Assembly: GCA_043769275.1 (NCBI GenBank)
Contig: JAYVJM010000049.1
Span: forward strand, 1-41,156
Reading direction: 5' to 3'
DNA: 41,156 bases
DNA from: JAYVJM01 sp043769275
Lineage (GTDB): Bacteria > Pseudomonadota > Gammaproteobacteria > Pseudomonadales > UBA7239
Within the stretch, counting starts at the first letter, position 1. Each line of letters starts with the position of its first letter. This document shows, piece after piece, positions 25,166 to 34,177 of the stretch. Below the pieces are notes generated by a model. The model was given only the letters and a program-made list of their open reading frames with translations. It was not told where the DNA came from and searched no databases. Both the position numbers and the translations under genes were made by a program.

Positions 25166-25695
25166 ACGTATTTTCCCAGCAAAGCGGGAATATCCGCTAC
25201 CGCTACAGGCCCATGCGTATCACCGTCGATCATAATGCTTGGCGCTTTGTCGCAATTGCCGAGGCAACAAATCGGCAGCAAAGTAAAACGCCCATCGGCT
25301 GTTGTTTGACCGTACTCAATACCCAAATGACGCTTGATTGCCACCAGTAAATCGTCGTAACCTGTAAGAAAGCAAGCAATGCTGTCGCATACCGTAATCA
25401 CATGCCGTCCAACCGGCTGGCGAAAGATCAGGTTATAAAAAGTTGCTACGCCTTCGAGATCAGAACCCGCAATGCCCAGCACGTCGGCCACCACGTCGAT
25501 GGCGGCATCCGGCACCCAGCCGTGACGTTTCTGGACAATTTTGAGCGCGTCAATCGAAGCCGCTCGCGCATCGTCGTAGTGGTGTATCGCCTGCTCAATG
25601 GCCAAACGATCTTCAGCGGCCAGCACGTAGGCGCGCACAGCATCACTGGCCAGCACGTTGGCGGTTTTTGTTTGCTTGGAGTTAGCGGTCGACAT
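25162..25695 (-). CDS. nuoE: NADH-quinone oxidoreductase subunit E
   Basis: A 177-residue thioredoxin-like [2Fe-2S] subunit (cluster N1a). The ligands are the two cysteines of VCDSIACF and the pair in CCLGNCDKAP. The KRHGWVP and GVATFYNLI segments are typical. It overlaps the end of nuoCD by 14 bases. The N-terminal 20 residues are polar and not conserved. Confidence 0.96.
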   Translation of the reverse strand: MSTANSKQTKTANVLASDAVRAYVLAAEDRLAIEQAIHHYDDARAASIDALKIVQKRHGWVPDAAIDVVADVLGIAGSDLEGVATFYNLIFRQPVGRHVITVCDSIACFLTGYDDLLVAIKRHLGIEYGQTTADGRFTLLPICCLGNCDKAPSIMIDGDTHGPVAVADIPALLGKYV

Positions 25696-27475
25696 CAGCC
25701 ATCACAAAGTCAATAGAAGCCAAGTAGGCGATTAGATCCGGGACCATAGCACCACGAATCACCGAGGGAATTTGTTGTAAGTGTGGAAAACTCGGCACGC
25801 GAATCCGCGTGCGGTAGCTCATGGTGCTGGCATCCGACACCACGTAATAACTATTGATGCCTTTTGTCGCCTCAACCATCTGGCTGCTCTCGCCCGCTGG
25901 CATCACCGGCCCCCACGACACAGAGAGAAAGTGCGTAATTAGCGTTTCAATATCTTGCAACGTGCGCTCTTTGGGCGGCGGGCAGGTCAGCGGATGGTCC
26001 GCTTTATAGGGGCCAGCAGGCATATTTTCCAAGCACTGTTTGATGATACGCAAACTCTGCCGCACTTCTTCCAAGCGCACGATGGCGCGATCATAAGCAT
26101 CCCCATTCACAGCCAATGGCACGTCGAAATCGAAACGCTCATAGCCGGAATAAGGACGTTTTTTACGCAAATCGAAATCAATACCGGTAGCGCGCAAGCT
26201 AGGCCCTGTCACGCCCCACGCCAGCGCCTCTTGGCTGTTGTACTGCGCCACACCAATGGTGCGCGCCCGCAAAATGCCGTTTCTGAAGGCCGCTTTTTCA
26301 TACTCATCTAGACGTTTTGGCATCCATTCGATGAAGGTGCGCACCAGTTTTTCCCAGCCGCGCGGCAAATCTTGCGCGACTCCGCCAATACGGAACCAAG
26401 CGGGATGCATACGAAAACCGGTAATTGCCTCAATCACGTCATACGCTTTCTGGCGATCCGTAAACATAAAGAAAATAGGCGTCATCCCGCCTACATCCTG
26501 CACGTAAGTACCCAAAAACAGCAGGTGCGAGGTGATGCGGAAAAATTCGGCCAACATCACGCGTATGACTTCCACGCGCTCTGGCACCTTAATCCCCGCC
26601 AGCTTTTCCACTGCCAACACATAGGGCAGGTTGTTCATCACGCCGCCCAGATAGTCAATGCGGTCGGTATAGGGAATAAACGAATGCCAACTTTGGCGCT
26701 CAGCCATTTTTTCTGCGCCGCGATGGTGGTAACCAATGTCTGGCACGCAATCGACGATATTTTCACCATCAAGCTGCAATACGATACGAAACGCACCGTG
26801 TGCCGATGGGTGATTCGGGCCAAGATTGAGGAACATATAGTCCTCATTGGCGGTACCGCGCTTCATGCCCCAAGCTTTCGGATCAAAGCGCAGCGCCTCC
26901 TGCTCTGCATCTTGTTTAGCAGCATCAAGATAGAAAGGATCAAATTCGGTTGCCCGCGCAGGGTAGCTTTTGCGCAAGGGGTGACCGACCCAATTGGGTG
27001 GCAGAAGAATGCGCGTTAAATGCGGGTGGCCGTCAAACGTGATGCCGAACAAATCCCACGCTTCGCGCTCATACCAATTGGCATTCGGCCAGACGCCCGT
27101 GACAGTGGGCAGATTTAAGTCACTGGCACTCAACGCAACTTTGATGCGCACATCGGTGTTGCGCTCTATTGAGAGCAGGTGATAAAAAACCGTATATTCA
27201 GAGGGTGGCTGGCCACGGCGATAAGTGCGTAACTGCTCGTCTATCGCTGACAAGTCGTACAGCATCACATACGGCTTTGGCAGGCTGCGCAAAAAAGACA
27301 GCACATTCAGTAACTGCTCACGCGGCACCCATAAGGTAGGAAACGCTTCGCGTGTACGCTGGAAACGGCAAACGTACACGCCAAAACGGGCGTGTAGCTC
27401 ACGCACAACATCGTGCTCAACACCTGCAATCGGTGGCGTGTCTGCTGCGGAAGAGTTGTCTATTGCTGCTGTCAC
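25682..27475 (-). CDS. nuoC: NADH-quinone oxidoreductase subunit CD (fused)
   Basis: NuoC and NuoD are fused in one 597-residue chain, as in E. coli and Pseudomonas; the fused gene is also called nuoCD. The NuoC part (about 1-190) has the EREAWDLFGITFDGHPHLTR motif and ends with HPLRKSYPA. The NuoD part starts near LNLGPNHPSAHGAFR and holds the quinone-site residues, including the His pair in YHHRGAEK and the later PAGESSQMVEA. The start is GTG at 27475 with only a weak ribosome-binding site. A 166-base gap with a REP-like repeat separates it from nuoB. Confidence 0.96.
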   Translation of the reverse strand: MTAAIDNSSAADTPPIAGVEHDVVRELHARFGVYVCRFQRTREAFPTLWVPREQLLNVLSFLRSLPKPYVMLYDLSAIDEQLRTYRRGQPPSEYTVFYHLLSIERNTDVRIKVALSASDLNLPTVTGVWPNANWYEREAWDLFGITFDGHPHLTRILLPPNWVGHPLRKSYPARATEFDPFYLDAAKQDAEQEALRFDPKAWGMKRGTANEDYMFLNLGPNHPSAHGAFRIVLQLDGENIVDCVPDIGYHHRGAEKMAERQSWHSFIPYTDRIDYLGGVMNNLPYVLAVEKLAGIKVPERVEVIRVMLAEFFRITSHLLFLGTYVQDVGGMTPIFFMFTDRQKAYDVIEAITGFRMHPAWFRIGGVAQDLPRGWEKLVRTFIEWMPKRLDEYEKAAFRNGILRARTIGVAQYNSQEALAWGVTGPSLRATGIDFDLRKKRPYSGYERFDFDVPLAVNGDAYDRAIVRLEEVRQSLRIIKQCLENMPAGPYKADHPLTCPPPKERTLQDIETLITHFLSVSWGPVMPAGESSQMVEATKGINSYYVVSDASTMSYRTRIRVPSFPHLQQIPSVIRGAMVPDLIAYLASIDFVMADVDR

Positions 27476-27584
27476 GCGCTTTTATCCGCCTTGTAGCTAA
27501 TCAGGTTTCTCAGGCTTTGCTGTTTATACAGTTACAAATAATTTCTTGAATGACATCTGTTCGTGCTGCGTCTGTCTAAGCTCT

Positions 27585-27614
27585 CCCTTCGACAAGCTCA
27601 GGGCGACCGAGACG
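27585..27614 (+). repeat. REP-like repeat between nuoB and nuoCD
   Basis: cccttcgacaagctcagggc followed by gaccgagacg; the best-preserved copy of the CTTCGACAAGCTCAG unit in this window. It lies inside the nuo operon, in the only large gap besides nuoJ-nuoI. Confidence 0.7.
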
Positions 27615-27641
27615 TTATGTTTAGCCAATCTCCAAGCCTCA

Positions 27642-28313
27642 TCACACTTGATCTGGGGTACGCAAAACTTGCACTGCGCAGCGTTCAGCCTGCTTCAAAT
27701 CACGCTGCGCGGGCAGGTTCGCCTTGTACACACCCTGCTCACCCACCGTCCACGATAACGGCCTTCGCTCTTTGCCAATGGCATCCTGCAACAGCATCAA
27801 ACCTTGTAAAAATGCCTCAGGACGCGGCGGGCAGCCGGGGATATAGACATCCACCGGCAAAAATTTATCCACACCCTGTACGACGGAATAAATGTCATAC
27901 ATTCCGCCTGAGTTGGCACAAGCCCCCATAGAAATGACCCATTTCGGTGCCAACATTTGTTCGTACAAACGCTGAATAACGGGTGCCATTTTAATGAAAC
28001 AGGTGCCTGCAATCACAATAACGTCCGATTGTCGTGGCGAGGCGCGAATGACCTCTGCCCCAAAACGAGCGATGTCGTGCGGCGAGGTAAAAGATGTGGC
28101 CATTTCTACATAACAGCATGACAAACCAAAATTGTAAGGCCACAAAGAATTTTTACGACCCCAATTCACTGCGTCGTGCAGCATATTTTCCAGCTTGCCA
28201 ACAAAAACATTCTTGTGGACATGCTCTCCCAGCGGATCACGCACAGCCTCTCGGCTAGTGGGCGGATAACGCCCAGACCGGTCAGGATCAACGCGAGTTA
28301 ATGTGTAGTCCAT
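27642..28313 (-). CDS. nuoB: NADH-quinone oxidoreductase subunit B
   Basis: NuoB holds cluster N2, the last iron-sulfur cluster before quinone. The ATG at 28313 (MDYTLTRVDP) has a GGAG ribosome-binding site six bases upstream, giving 223 residues; seven upstream codons are not needed. Ligands are the tandem Cys66-Cys67 (GLSCCYVEMA), the Cys of IAGTCF and that of IPGCPPRPEA. It follows nuoA by about 25 bases. Confidence 0.97.
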   Translation of the reverse strand: MDYTLTRVDPDRSGRYPPTSREAVRDPLGEHVHKNVFVGKLENMLHDAVNWGRKNSLWPYNFGLSCCYVEMATSFTSPHDIARFGAEVIRASPRQSDVIVIAGTCFIKMAPVIQRLYEQMLAPKWVISMGACANSGGMYDIYSVVQGVDKFLPVDVYIPGCPPRPEAFLQGLMLLQDAIGKERRPLSWTVGEQGVYKANLPAQRDLKQAERCAVQVLRTPDQV

Positions 28314-28338
28314 CGAAAACTCCGCTTTCAGCACTGCT

Positions 28339-28788
28339 TTAATCGGGATTTAGCATCGAGCTTTTCCAGCCCAGACTGACACAAGCAGGCACATCCACTT
28401 TGCCCGCACGTGCATCAGGAGCCCAGTCCAGCGCGCCAATACGCCAGACATAGACAAGACCTGCCAGCAGCACAAAAATAAACACGGCCGCCTCAATAAA
28501 GCCCGCCCAGCCCACTTCACGCACAGCGACAGCCCACGCATAGAGAAACAGTGCCTCAAGGCTAAAAATGACGAAAAACATAGCGACCAAATAGAATTTA
28601 GCCGACAGGCGCAAACGCGCACTGCCTACAGAGACAATGCCCGACTCAAAGGGCTCGTTTTTGGCTCGACCGCGAGAACGACCACCCAGAAAATAGGAAA
28701 TAACTAATAAAAAGCCGCACAACAAAACAAGCACTAAGACGTAAATGCCGAAAGACCAATTCCGAGCTAATGCTTCAGTGGATAACAA
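28339..28788 (-). CDS. nuoA: NADH-quinone oxidoreductase subunit A
   Basis: A small membrane subunit of complex I with three transmembrane helices. Conserved segments are the KNEPFESGIVSVGSARLRLS loop and FVIFSLEALFLYAWAV. The frame is open well upstream, but the family length (about 145 residues) points to a start near TTG 28788, which has GGAG six bases before it and gives 149 residues. GTG codons at 28803 and 28809 are alternatives. It is the first gene of the operon. Confidence 0.93.
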   Translation of the reverse strand: MLSTEALARNWSFGIYVLVLVLLCGFLLVISYFLGGRSRGRAKNEPFESGIVSVGSARLRLSAKFYLVAMFFVIFSLEALFLYAWAVAVREVGWAGFIEAAVFIFVLLAGLVYVWRIGALDWAPDARAGKVDVPACVSLGWKSSMLNPD

Positions 28789-29058
28789 GGGCAACTCCCA
28801 CACACAAACACGATGACCGTCACAAGCGAATAAAAAAACAACTGCCCTGCACGTTGAGCTTTTTGACCACACCAACACGACTCTGGCAAGCGGGCGATAT
28901 GCCGGCGCAGATGAGTATAGCCTCGCCTCAAAGAGGCCGTTATGTTAGCCCCACACACATCTTATTGCACGATTTTTGTTGCCATAAAACGCAGAAAAAG
29001 CTATCACGTAAGCCATTAAAAGACGGATGGATGCCAAGAAAAAATTGACTCACTACGA
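28789..29058. other. Intergenic region upstream of nuoA
   Basis: About 270 bases between the membrane glycosyltransferase-like gene and nuoA. No gene is supported. It should contain the nuo promoter (minus strand). A TATACT hexamer on the minus strand near 28914-28919 is a possible -10, but I see no good -35. A short palindrome (cctcaaagagg) lies just upstream of it. Confidence 0.4.
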
Positions 29059-30789
29059 CTACCCACCACCATCCCCATCAGGGTTGTCCCCATCGAAAAC
29101 ACATACTTTTTCCTGGGAGAACACATAAAACCTTGTATCAAAAACAGCGCACGTCATTTTTTTAATATCTATATTAGTGGGGGGGTTGGCGTACTTGATA
29201 TTCATACGCTCAAAAATAGGCTCCAGATGAAACAGGTTCATTTTCCAGTAAAGGGTGCCGTCAGCCGACAATTGCACGAGCTGCGTTAGCTCCTTCTCTA
29301 CAGACCTATTGGCTTCTATGTACATGGCAAGCATGGGCCTAAACACAAGAACAGTATTCAGCAGCAAAACACAGGCGAGTATTTGCGCCACAACTTTATG
29401 TGTGGGTGAAATCGCACAATTAGCCAATAGAGTAAATACAACGAGCACATACAGTTGCGGATTAAACCTAGCCCACCATGACTCAGGATTGATGATGGAT
29501 ATCACAAACAAAAAGATAAGAACAAGGTAATAATCTCTGCAAGCATCAACTCTCGACAGCAACAAAATCAAAGACAAAAGCAAAACGCCGCCAAATAAAG
29601 GCCCCCAACCGCCAACCCTAACGCCAACAGACTTAAAAGATTCTAGCTCGCACGGATAAATGGCAAACGGAATTTTACCGGAAGGCAACGGTGATTTAAC
29701 CCAAAAACCATGATCGGAAGATTGTGAAAAAACACTAATTAGCAGCTTTGAAAGCGGGTCTAAGTTAAAAAACTCTGGCGTGGTCTGACCGGCAATCAAA
29801 TCGACACTTCGCTCAACGCCCATTGCGGGATGAAATATATGCTTGCCATCAACAATATGCAGGCCGTATGGGTTCCATAACAAAACAAAAGACAGCAAAC
29901 AAAAGAACGCGATAAACCGCCTGCTCAGTGCGTTTGACTTGACGGTTGCTTGATGAAACGAATTCGGCAACAGCCCACGCACACAAACAACACCGCTCAA
30001 CCAACCGCGTTTTTCTGCGTAAAGACACAAAAAAAAACAAACGCAGACAAAAGAAAAAACAAAGCCTGTAAATTTAAGCGTGCTGGCACCTAAAGCACCG
30101 GCTAAAAACAGCATTGTCGACTGCGAAGGCTTCAGCATTGAGCGCGCATATGAATATAAGCCCAGTGCCGCAATAGTTAAAAAACAGCCCAAATCACCAT
30201 CGACAAAGTTTGAAAATACCTGACTTACCCCTATTGGATTCAGCGCCAACAAAAATGCAAATAAAGCTTTTGTTAATTTTGTCTCGTCACGTAACACCGC
30301 CAGCGTTGTCAAAAACACAGAGATCATTAACAACACATTGATGCTTTTGCTAACTGCAATATTACCTGAAGCAGAATATAAAGCAGCACCATAAAACCAC
30401 GACAGCTTGGGGTAATTAATCACCAATTTGCTGTAGTGCCCATAGATATCAGAGACAAACAAAGAAAAATGATGCGAAATATTGAGAATCGCCTCTTGGT
30501 GATAACCAACGCCATCGTAAGTCACATCAAAAAATAAATTCGCAATATAGAGGGCAGCAGCAATGGCAATGGCTGAAAAAGCCGCAACAAAAAAACGGCT
30601 TGTGCTTACCGTAAAAGATAAGGCAAGAAAGAAGCCAAACACCGCAGAAAACCGGCTTAATTCATCCATGCCCACTGTTTTAAGCACAGCAAAAAAAGCG
30701 GCAGTTGCCAGAACAAAATACAAAAGATGTATGCCTACGCTATAAGCAAACACTGTGCAATTTGTTTTTTTTGGCCAATGAATATTCAA
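29059..30789 (-). CDS. Polytopic membrane protein, candidate GT-C arabinofuranosyltransferase
   Basis: A 576-residue protein with roughly ten or more transmembrane helices and a short soluble C-terminus. Near the end of the second or third helix it has DVTYDGVGYHQ (residues 88-98), like the acidic WDGxxYH loop seen in many GT-C glycosyltransferases that use polyprenyl-phosphate sugars. It starts at TTG 30789 with AAGG upstream, 14 bases after dprE2, so it belongs to the gtrA-dprE1-dprE2 operon. In Mycobacterium the same position is held by the arabinofuranosyltransferase AftA. I infer that this protein transfers D-arabinofuranose; sequence alone does not prove it, and I see no obvious AftA similarity. 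The C-terminus ends in a run of Asp and Gly (DGDNPDGDGGG). Confidence 0.6.
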   Translation of the reverse strand: MNIHWPKKTNCTVFAYSVGIHLLYFVLATAAFFAVLKTVGMDELSRFSAVFGFFLALSFTVSTSRFFVAAFSAIAIAAALYIANLFFDVTYDGVGYHQEAILNISHHFSLFVSDIYGHYSKLVINYPKLSWFYGAALYSASGNIAVSKSINVLLMISVFLTTLAVLRDETKLTKALFAFLLALNPIGVSQVFSNFVDGDLGCFLTIAALGLYSYARSMLKPSQSTMLFLAGALGASTLKFTGFVFSFVCVCFFLCLYAEKRGWLSGVVCVRGLLPNSFHQATVKSNALSRRFIAFFCLLSFVLLWNPYGLHIVDGKHIFHPAMGVERSVDLIAGQTTPEFFNLDPLSKLLISVFSQSSDHGFWVKSPLPSGKIPFAIYPCELESFKSVGVRVGGWGPLFGGVLLLSLILLLSRVDACRDYYLVLIFLFVISIINPESWWARFNPQLYVLVVFTLLANCAISPTHKVVAQILACVLLLNTVLVFRPMLAMYIEANRSVEKELTQLVQLSADGTLYWKMNLFHLEPIFERMNIKYANPPTNIDIKKMTCAVFDTRFYVFSQEKVCVFDGDNPDGDGGG

Positions 30790-30803
30790 TTTCAGCCTTA
30801 CGT

Positions 30804-31556
30804 TTAGATGTTTAATTTATTGAATATCACAGACGGCAAATGCTGAATAATCGCCATAATCCACCGCCATTTACTTGGCGCATAAACAACCGATTTACCG
30901 TGCGCGACACCCGCCACAATGCTTTCTGCCACGCGATCTACCGAGGCCAGTGCTGCGCCCTGCTTTTTCAGATGCGCGGTCATTGGCGTGTCTGTCGGGC
31001 CCGGTTTTATCAGCACAACATTAACGCCTGTGCCGGCAAAACGGTGCTGTAAACCTTGGGCGTAACGCGCCACCAACCCTTTCGCTGCACCATACACATA
31101 ATTGGACTTTCGGCCGCGATCCCCCGCCACAGAGCCCATCAACACCAGCGTGCCGCAGCCTTTTTTGACCATGCGCGCAGCAAAAGATTCCGCATACAAC
31201 ACAGGCGATATCGCATTGATCTCCAGAGCACGTTTGCAAACAGACAGATCACTCTGACATGCACCCTGTTCAGGCAGGGCTCCGTGTGCGATCAGTACAA
31301 TATCAACAGCACCCGCGTCAACAATTGTGTTGGCGAGCAACTGAATAGCAACAGGGTCAAAGAATTCTGCCTGCATCACGCGAATATCCGATTGCGGACT
31401 ACGCACGCGTAAATCTGCCGCTAGTGGCTCAACCCTTGCCGCATCTCGCCCCACCAACGTCAAATCAATCGACCGATTTTTAACCCAAAGGCGTGCGCAA
31501 TGTTCAGCAATGGCGGAGGTAGCGCCAACGATGACAATTTTTTGTTTTGTAGCCAC
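30804..31556 (-). CDS. dprE2: DprE2-like short-chain dehydrogenase (decaprenylphosphoryl-2-keto-ribose reductase)
   Basis: A 250-residue SDR-family protein. The nucleotide-binding start is IVIVGATSAIAEHCA (7-21); the catalytic set is Ser142, Tyr155 and Lys159 (MGSVAG and YGAAKG). DprE2 reduces the keto intermediate made by DprE1, finishing the epimerisation of polyprenyl-phosphate ribose to arabinose. It starts at GTG 31556, one base after the dprE1 stop, with AGGGG as ribosome-binding site. SDR sequence alone would not fix the substrate; the assignment rests on its position next to the dprE1-like gene. Confidence 0.82.
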   Translation of the reverse strand: MATKQKIVIVGATSAIAEHCARLWVKNRSIDLTLVGRDAARVEPLAADLRVRSPQSDIRVMQAEFFDPVAIQLLANTIVDAGAVDIVLIAHGALPEQGACQSDLSVCKRALEINAISPVLYAESFAARMVKKGCGTLVLMGSVAGDRGRKSNYVYGAAKGLVARYAQGLQHRFAGTGVNVVLIKPGPTDTPMTAHLKKQGAALASVDRVAESIVAGVAHGKSVVYAPSKWRWIMAIIQHLPSVIFNKLNI

Positions 31557-31557
31557 T

Positions 31558-32853
31558 TCATGCCCCTATCAAACGACGTGACAACCCAGAGCTAATGCCC
31601 AGGTCGCGGTATTGCAAAAACTCGCTGAGGCGAGGATAGCCCGCTTCAAATAAATCACGCGGCATGCGCGCATCTTTGGCCGGATAAATACGCCCGCCAG
31701 CACTGCGCACGATGGCATCCAACCGCTCAAACAGCCTCAGCGTATGCTCGCCCCTGTTGGGAAAATCGAGCGCTAGCGTCACGCCGTGCTGCGGGAAACT
31801 CATCATGCCAACAGACTGGCGATTGCCGAATGTTTTCAGAACGGCGAGAAATGAGCCTTGGCCGGAACGCGCCACTTCACCCAGCATGGCCTTGATCGCC
31901 TCCTGTCCAACCGTGTACGGCACCACACTTTGGTACTGGTAAAAGCCTTTTAGCCCGTACATTTTGTTCCAACCCAGCAGGCGATCCAACGGATAGAAAA
32001 AAGGCTCGTAATGCACAACAGACCGACCGGCCTGCCATTTTTTAAGATGGAAATAAGCGGCATTGAATGGCCGCAATGACAAGCTATTAACCAATGAAAT
32101 AGGCGGTGTAAACGGCATAGTTAATGGCCGGCTCAGCGAATACGTGCGCTCACTCATGGCAGCAGGATTGCCGCGCATAAACAGGCCGCGATGATTCGAG
32201 GACAAGCAGTCAATCCACGAAACGGTATGCTCCCACTGCGCCTCTGAATCATTGGCCAAAGAAAAAAACTCGCCCAAGTTGGCGTAGGGTATGGTTTCAA
32301 TATCCAACCACGGGCTTGCCACTCGCCGCAACTGGATTTCAACCTCAACAATAACGCCAGTTAGCCCAAGCCCACCGACCGTGGCAGCAAGCCACTCTGG
32401 TCGAAGTTGAGCTCCGCATTCTATAAATTCGCCGTCAGTACGCAGCAGTCGAAGCCGCTGCACATGGTCACCAAAGGAGCCCATTACATGGTGATTTTTG
32501 CCGTGCACGTCGTTGGCGATAGCACCGCCCACCGTAACCAGCTGCGTTCCCGGCGTGACAGGCAACATCCAGCCACGCGGAACACATAGCCTCTGAATGT
32601 CGCGCAGCAAAACACCGGCTTCGCACAAGAGCCTGCCTGTCACATCATCGAAGCGAATGAAACGATCAAGTCCTGTTGTGCGCCACAAAACCCCTTCAGA
32701 ATTCAAACACACATCGCCATAGCTTCGACCCATCCCGTAGGCAATGCCGGGGCAATGAGCCGCCAGCATATCGGAAACTTTTTGGCAGTGACTCAGGTCT
32801 ATACCTTCATGGACATGGGCATTTAACCGCCCCCAAGAGGAAACCTTTCTCAT
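31558..32853 (-). CDS. dprE1: DprE1-like FAD-dependent oxidase (decaprenylphosphoryl-beta-D-ribose 2'-epimerase subunit)
   Basis: A 431-residue VAO-type flavoprotein. GMGRSYGD (40-47), TVGGAIANDVHGKNHH (107-122) followed by GSFGDHV, and GGRIYPAKDAR with Lys393 match mycobacterial DprE1 (the last lysine is Lys418 there). It oxidises the 2'-hydroxyl of polyprenyl-phosphate ribofuranose. By eye, the residue equal to mycobacterial Cys387 is Ala361 (GVTLALDFP against GWNICVDFP). The gene overlaps gtrA by four bases (ATGA) and is followed at once by dprE2. Some homologues in this family act on other sugars, so the exact lipid and sugar are inferred from context. Confidence 0.85.
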   Translation of the reverse strand: MRKVSSWGRLNAHVHEGIDLSHCQKVSDMLAAHCPGIAYGMGRSYGDVCLNSEGVLWRTTGLDRFIRFDDVTGRLLCEAGVLLRDIQRLCVPRGWMLPVTPGTQLVTVGGAIANDVHGKNHHVMGSFGDHVQRLRLLRTDGEFIECGAQLRPEWLAATVGGLGLTGVIVEVEIQLRRVASPWLDIETIPYANLGEFFSLANDSEAQWEHTVSWIDCLSSNHRGLFMRGNPAAMSERTYSLSRPLTMPFTPPISLVNSLSLRPFNAAYFHLKKWQAGRSVVHYEPFFYPLDRLLGWNKMYGLKGFYQYQSVVPYTVGQEAIKAMLGEVARSGQGSFLAVLKTFGNRQSVGMMSFPQHGVTLALDFPNRGEHTLRLFERLDAIVRSAGGRIYPAKDARMPRDLFEAGYPRLSEFLQYRDLGISSGLSRRLIGA

Positions 32854-33251
32854 ATGCTCTCCGTACGAAAAACGAAGCGCTTATCGAGATGGTATTTCAC
32901 GAGATAACCAATGGACAAACCAATAACTCCGCCAAGATAACGCATATTTTTTGTTTCAAACATATACTGAAAACCAAACTCGAAACCCCAAAAAACAGCG
33001 GTTGTCGCAAGCCCCGTTAACGCATACAGCACAAAAACATGGCCATCGTGCGCGGCACTGCGAGCACGAAAGCCGAAAATATAACGTTTATCCAAGATAT
33101 ACTTTACGACAAGTCCAATGCCTGTACCGACAAGAACTGACAGCACAAGGTCAAACGCACCCGTGTAACTTCTGCTTACGACATCTTGAGCACAAACATT
33201 TGCTATCGTCGAAACCAGCGCGAGACCTGCATATGTTGTCGCCAATCGCAT
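32850..33251 (-). CDS. GtrA-family membrane protein
   Basis: A 133-residue protein with four transmembrane helices and the two K-Y/H-x-L-D-K-R-[YF]-[IV]-F repeats of the GtrA family (KYILDKRYIF and KYHLDKRFVF). GtrA proteins are thought to help move polyprenyl-phosphate sugars across the inner membrane or to recruit the transferase. The mycobacterial homologue Rv3789 lies directly before dprE1, as here. The ATG has a GGAAGG ribosome-binding site. Only 39 bases separate it from the divergent ubiA-type gene. Confidence 0.85.
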   Translation of the reverse strand: MRLATTYAGLALVSTIANVCAQDVVSRSYTGAFDLVLSVLVGTGIGLVVKYILDKRYIFGFRARSAAHDGHVFVLYALTGLATTAVFWGFEFGFQYMFETKNMRYLGGVIGLSIGYLVKYHLDKRFVFRTESI

Positions 33252-33290
33252 TTAAAAACCTTCCATTAACACTGTCGCGGTAATAAATTC

Positions 33291-34175
33291 ATGGGTACTA
33301 TAGCAGTCAAGCGCTTTCCTTTGACCAAGCTGCGCGGCTTAACCACACTGATGCGACCAAAACAGTGGGTAAAAAATATTTTCGTCCTTGCGCCCCTGCT
33401 TTTTTCCGGCGACTTCCTAGATGCCGACGCTGTTAGCCATGCGCTATTGGCAACTCTGCTTTTCTGCTTTGCGTCTTCGGCAACCTATATTGTCAACGAT
33501 ATACGCGACATTGAGCCTGACCGCCAACACCCTAAAAAGTCCCACACGCGCCCACTGGCTGCGGGCATCGTATCCATACCTGAAACCATCCCTCTGCTGG
33601 CGGCACTCTACGTCGCGCTGATTTTGAGCTGGTTTATCATGTCGAAGGTTGTGCTGATTATCGCTGCCTATCTGGCCATCAGCACCGCCTATACTTTCAT
33701 CCTGAAAAATCAGCCCGTAATCGACATTTTTACAATTGCGCTTGGCTTCGTATTACGCGTCTATGCCGGCGCGATGGCGCTAGCTGTGCCGGTATCCAGC
33801 TGGATGTTTGTAACCACGTTGTGTCTCGCACTGTATCTAGGCGCGATAAAACGTCGGCAAGAGCTTGTTCACAGCGGCAGTTCTGCGCGTAAAACACTGA
33901 AAAAATACTCCGTGCATTTGCTCGACCGCTACGCGGAAATATCGGCCTCTGGCGCACTGCTGTTCTACAGCATGTTTGTCATGTCGACAAAACCGGAACT
34001 AATTATGACTATTCCGTTGGTGATCTTCGGTCTGTTTCGCTTTTGGTATCTTGTCGACGCACTAAACGGAGGGGAATCACCTACCGACGCGCTCTTAACG
34101 GATTGGCAGTTACTTTGTACCGTCGCACTATGGGCTGCTATTTGTGGACACGCGGCATGGCCAATAAGGGGGTAA
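33291..34175 (+). CDS. ubiA: UbiA-family decaprenyl-phosphate phosphoribosyltransferase
   Basis: A 294-residue membrane prenyltransferase with about eight to nine helices. The first Asp-rich motif reads NDIRDIEPDRQHP followed by KKSHTRPLAAG (69-92), the form found in DPPR synthases such as mycobacterial Rv3806c rather than in quinone-forming UbiA. The second motif is in the LDRYAEISAS region. It attaches phosphoribose from PRPP to a polyprenyl phosphate, the first step of the arabinose-donor pathway. It is divergent from gtrA and followed two bases later by the DUF212 gene. The ribosome-binding site is weak; the ATG at 33349 (MRPKQWVKN) is an alternative start. Confidence 0.85.
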   Translation: MGTIAVKRFPLTKLRGLTTLMRPKQWVKNIFVLAPLLFSGDFLDADAVSHALLATLLFCFASSATYIVNDIRDIEPDRQHPKKSHTRPLAAGIVSIPETIPLLAALYVALILSWFIMSKVVLIIAAYLAISTAYTFILKNQPVIDIFTIALGFVLRVYAGAMALAVPVSSWMFVTTLCLALYLGAIKRRQELVHSGSSARKTLKKYSVHLLDRYAEISASGALLFYSMFVMSTKPELIMTIPLVIFGLFRFWYLVDALNGGESPTDALLTDWQLLCTVALWAAICGHAAWPIRG

Positions 34176-34177
34176 CG

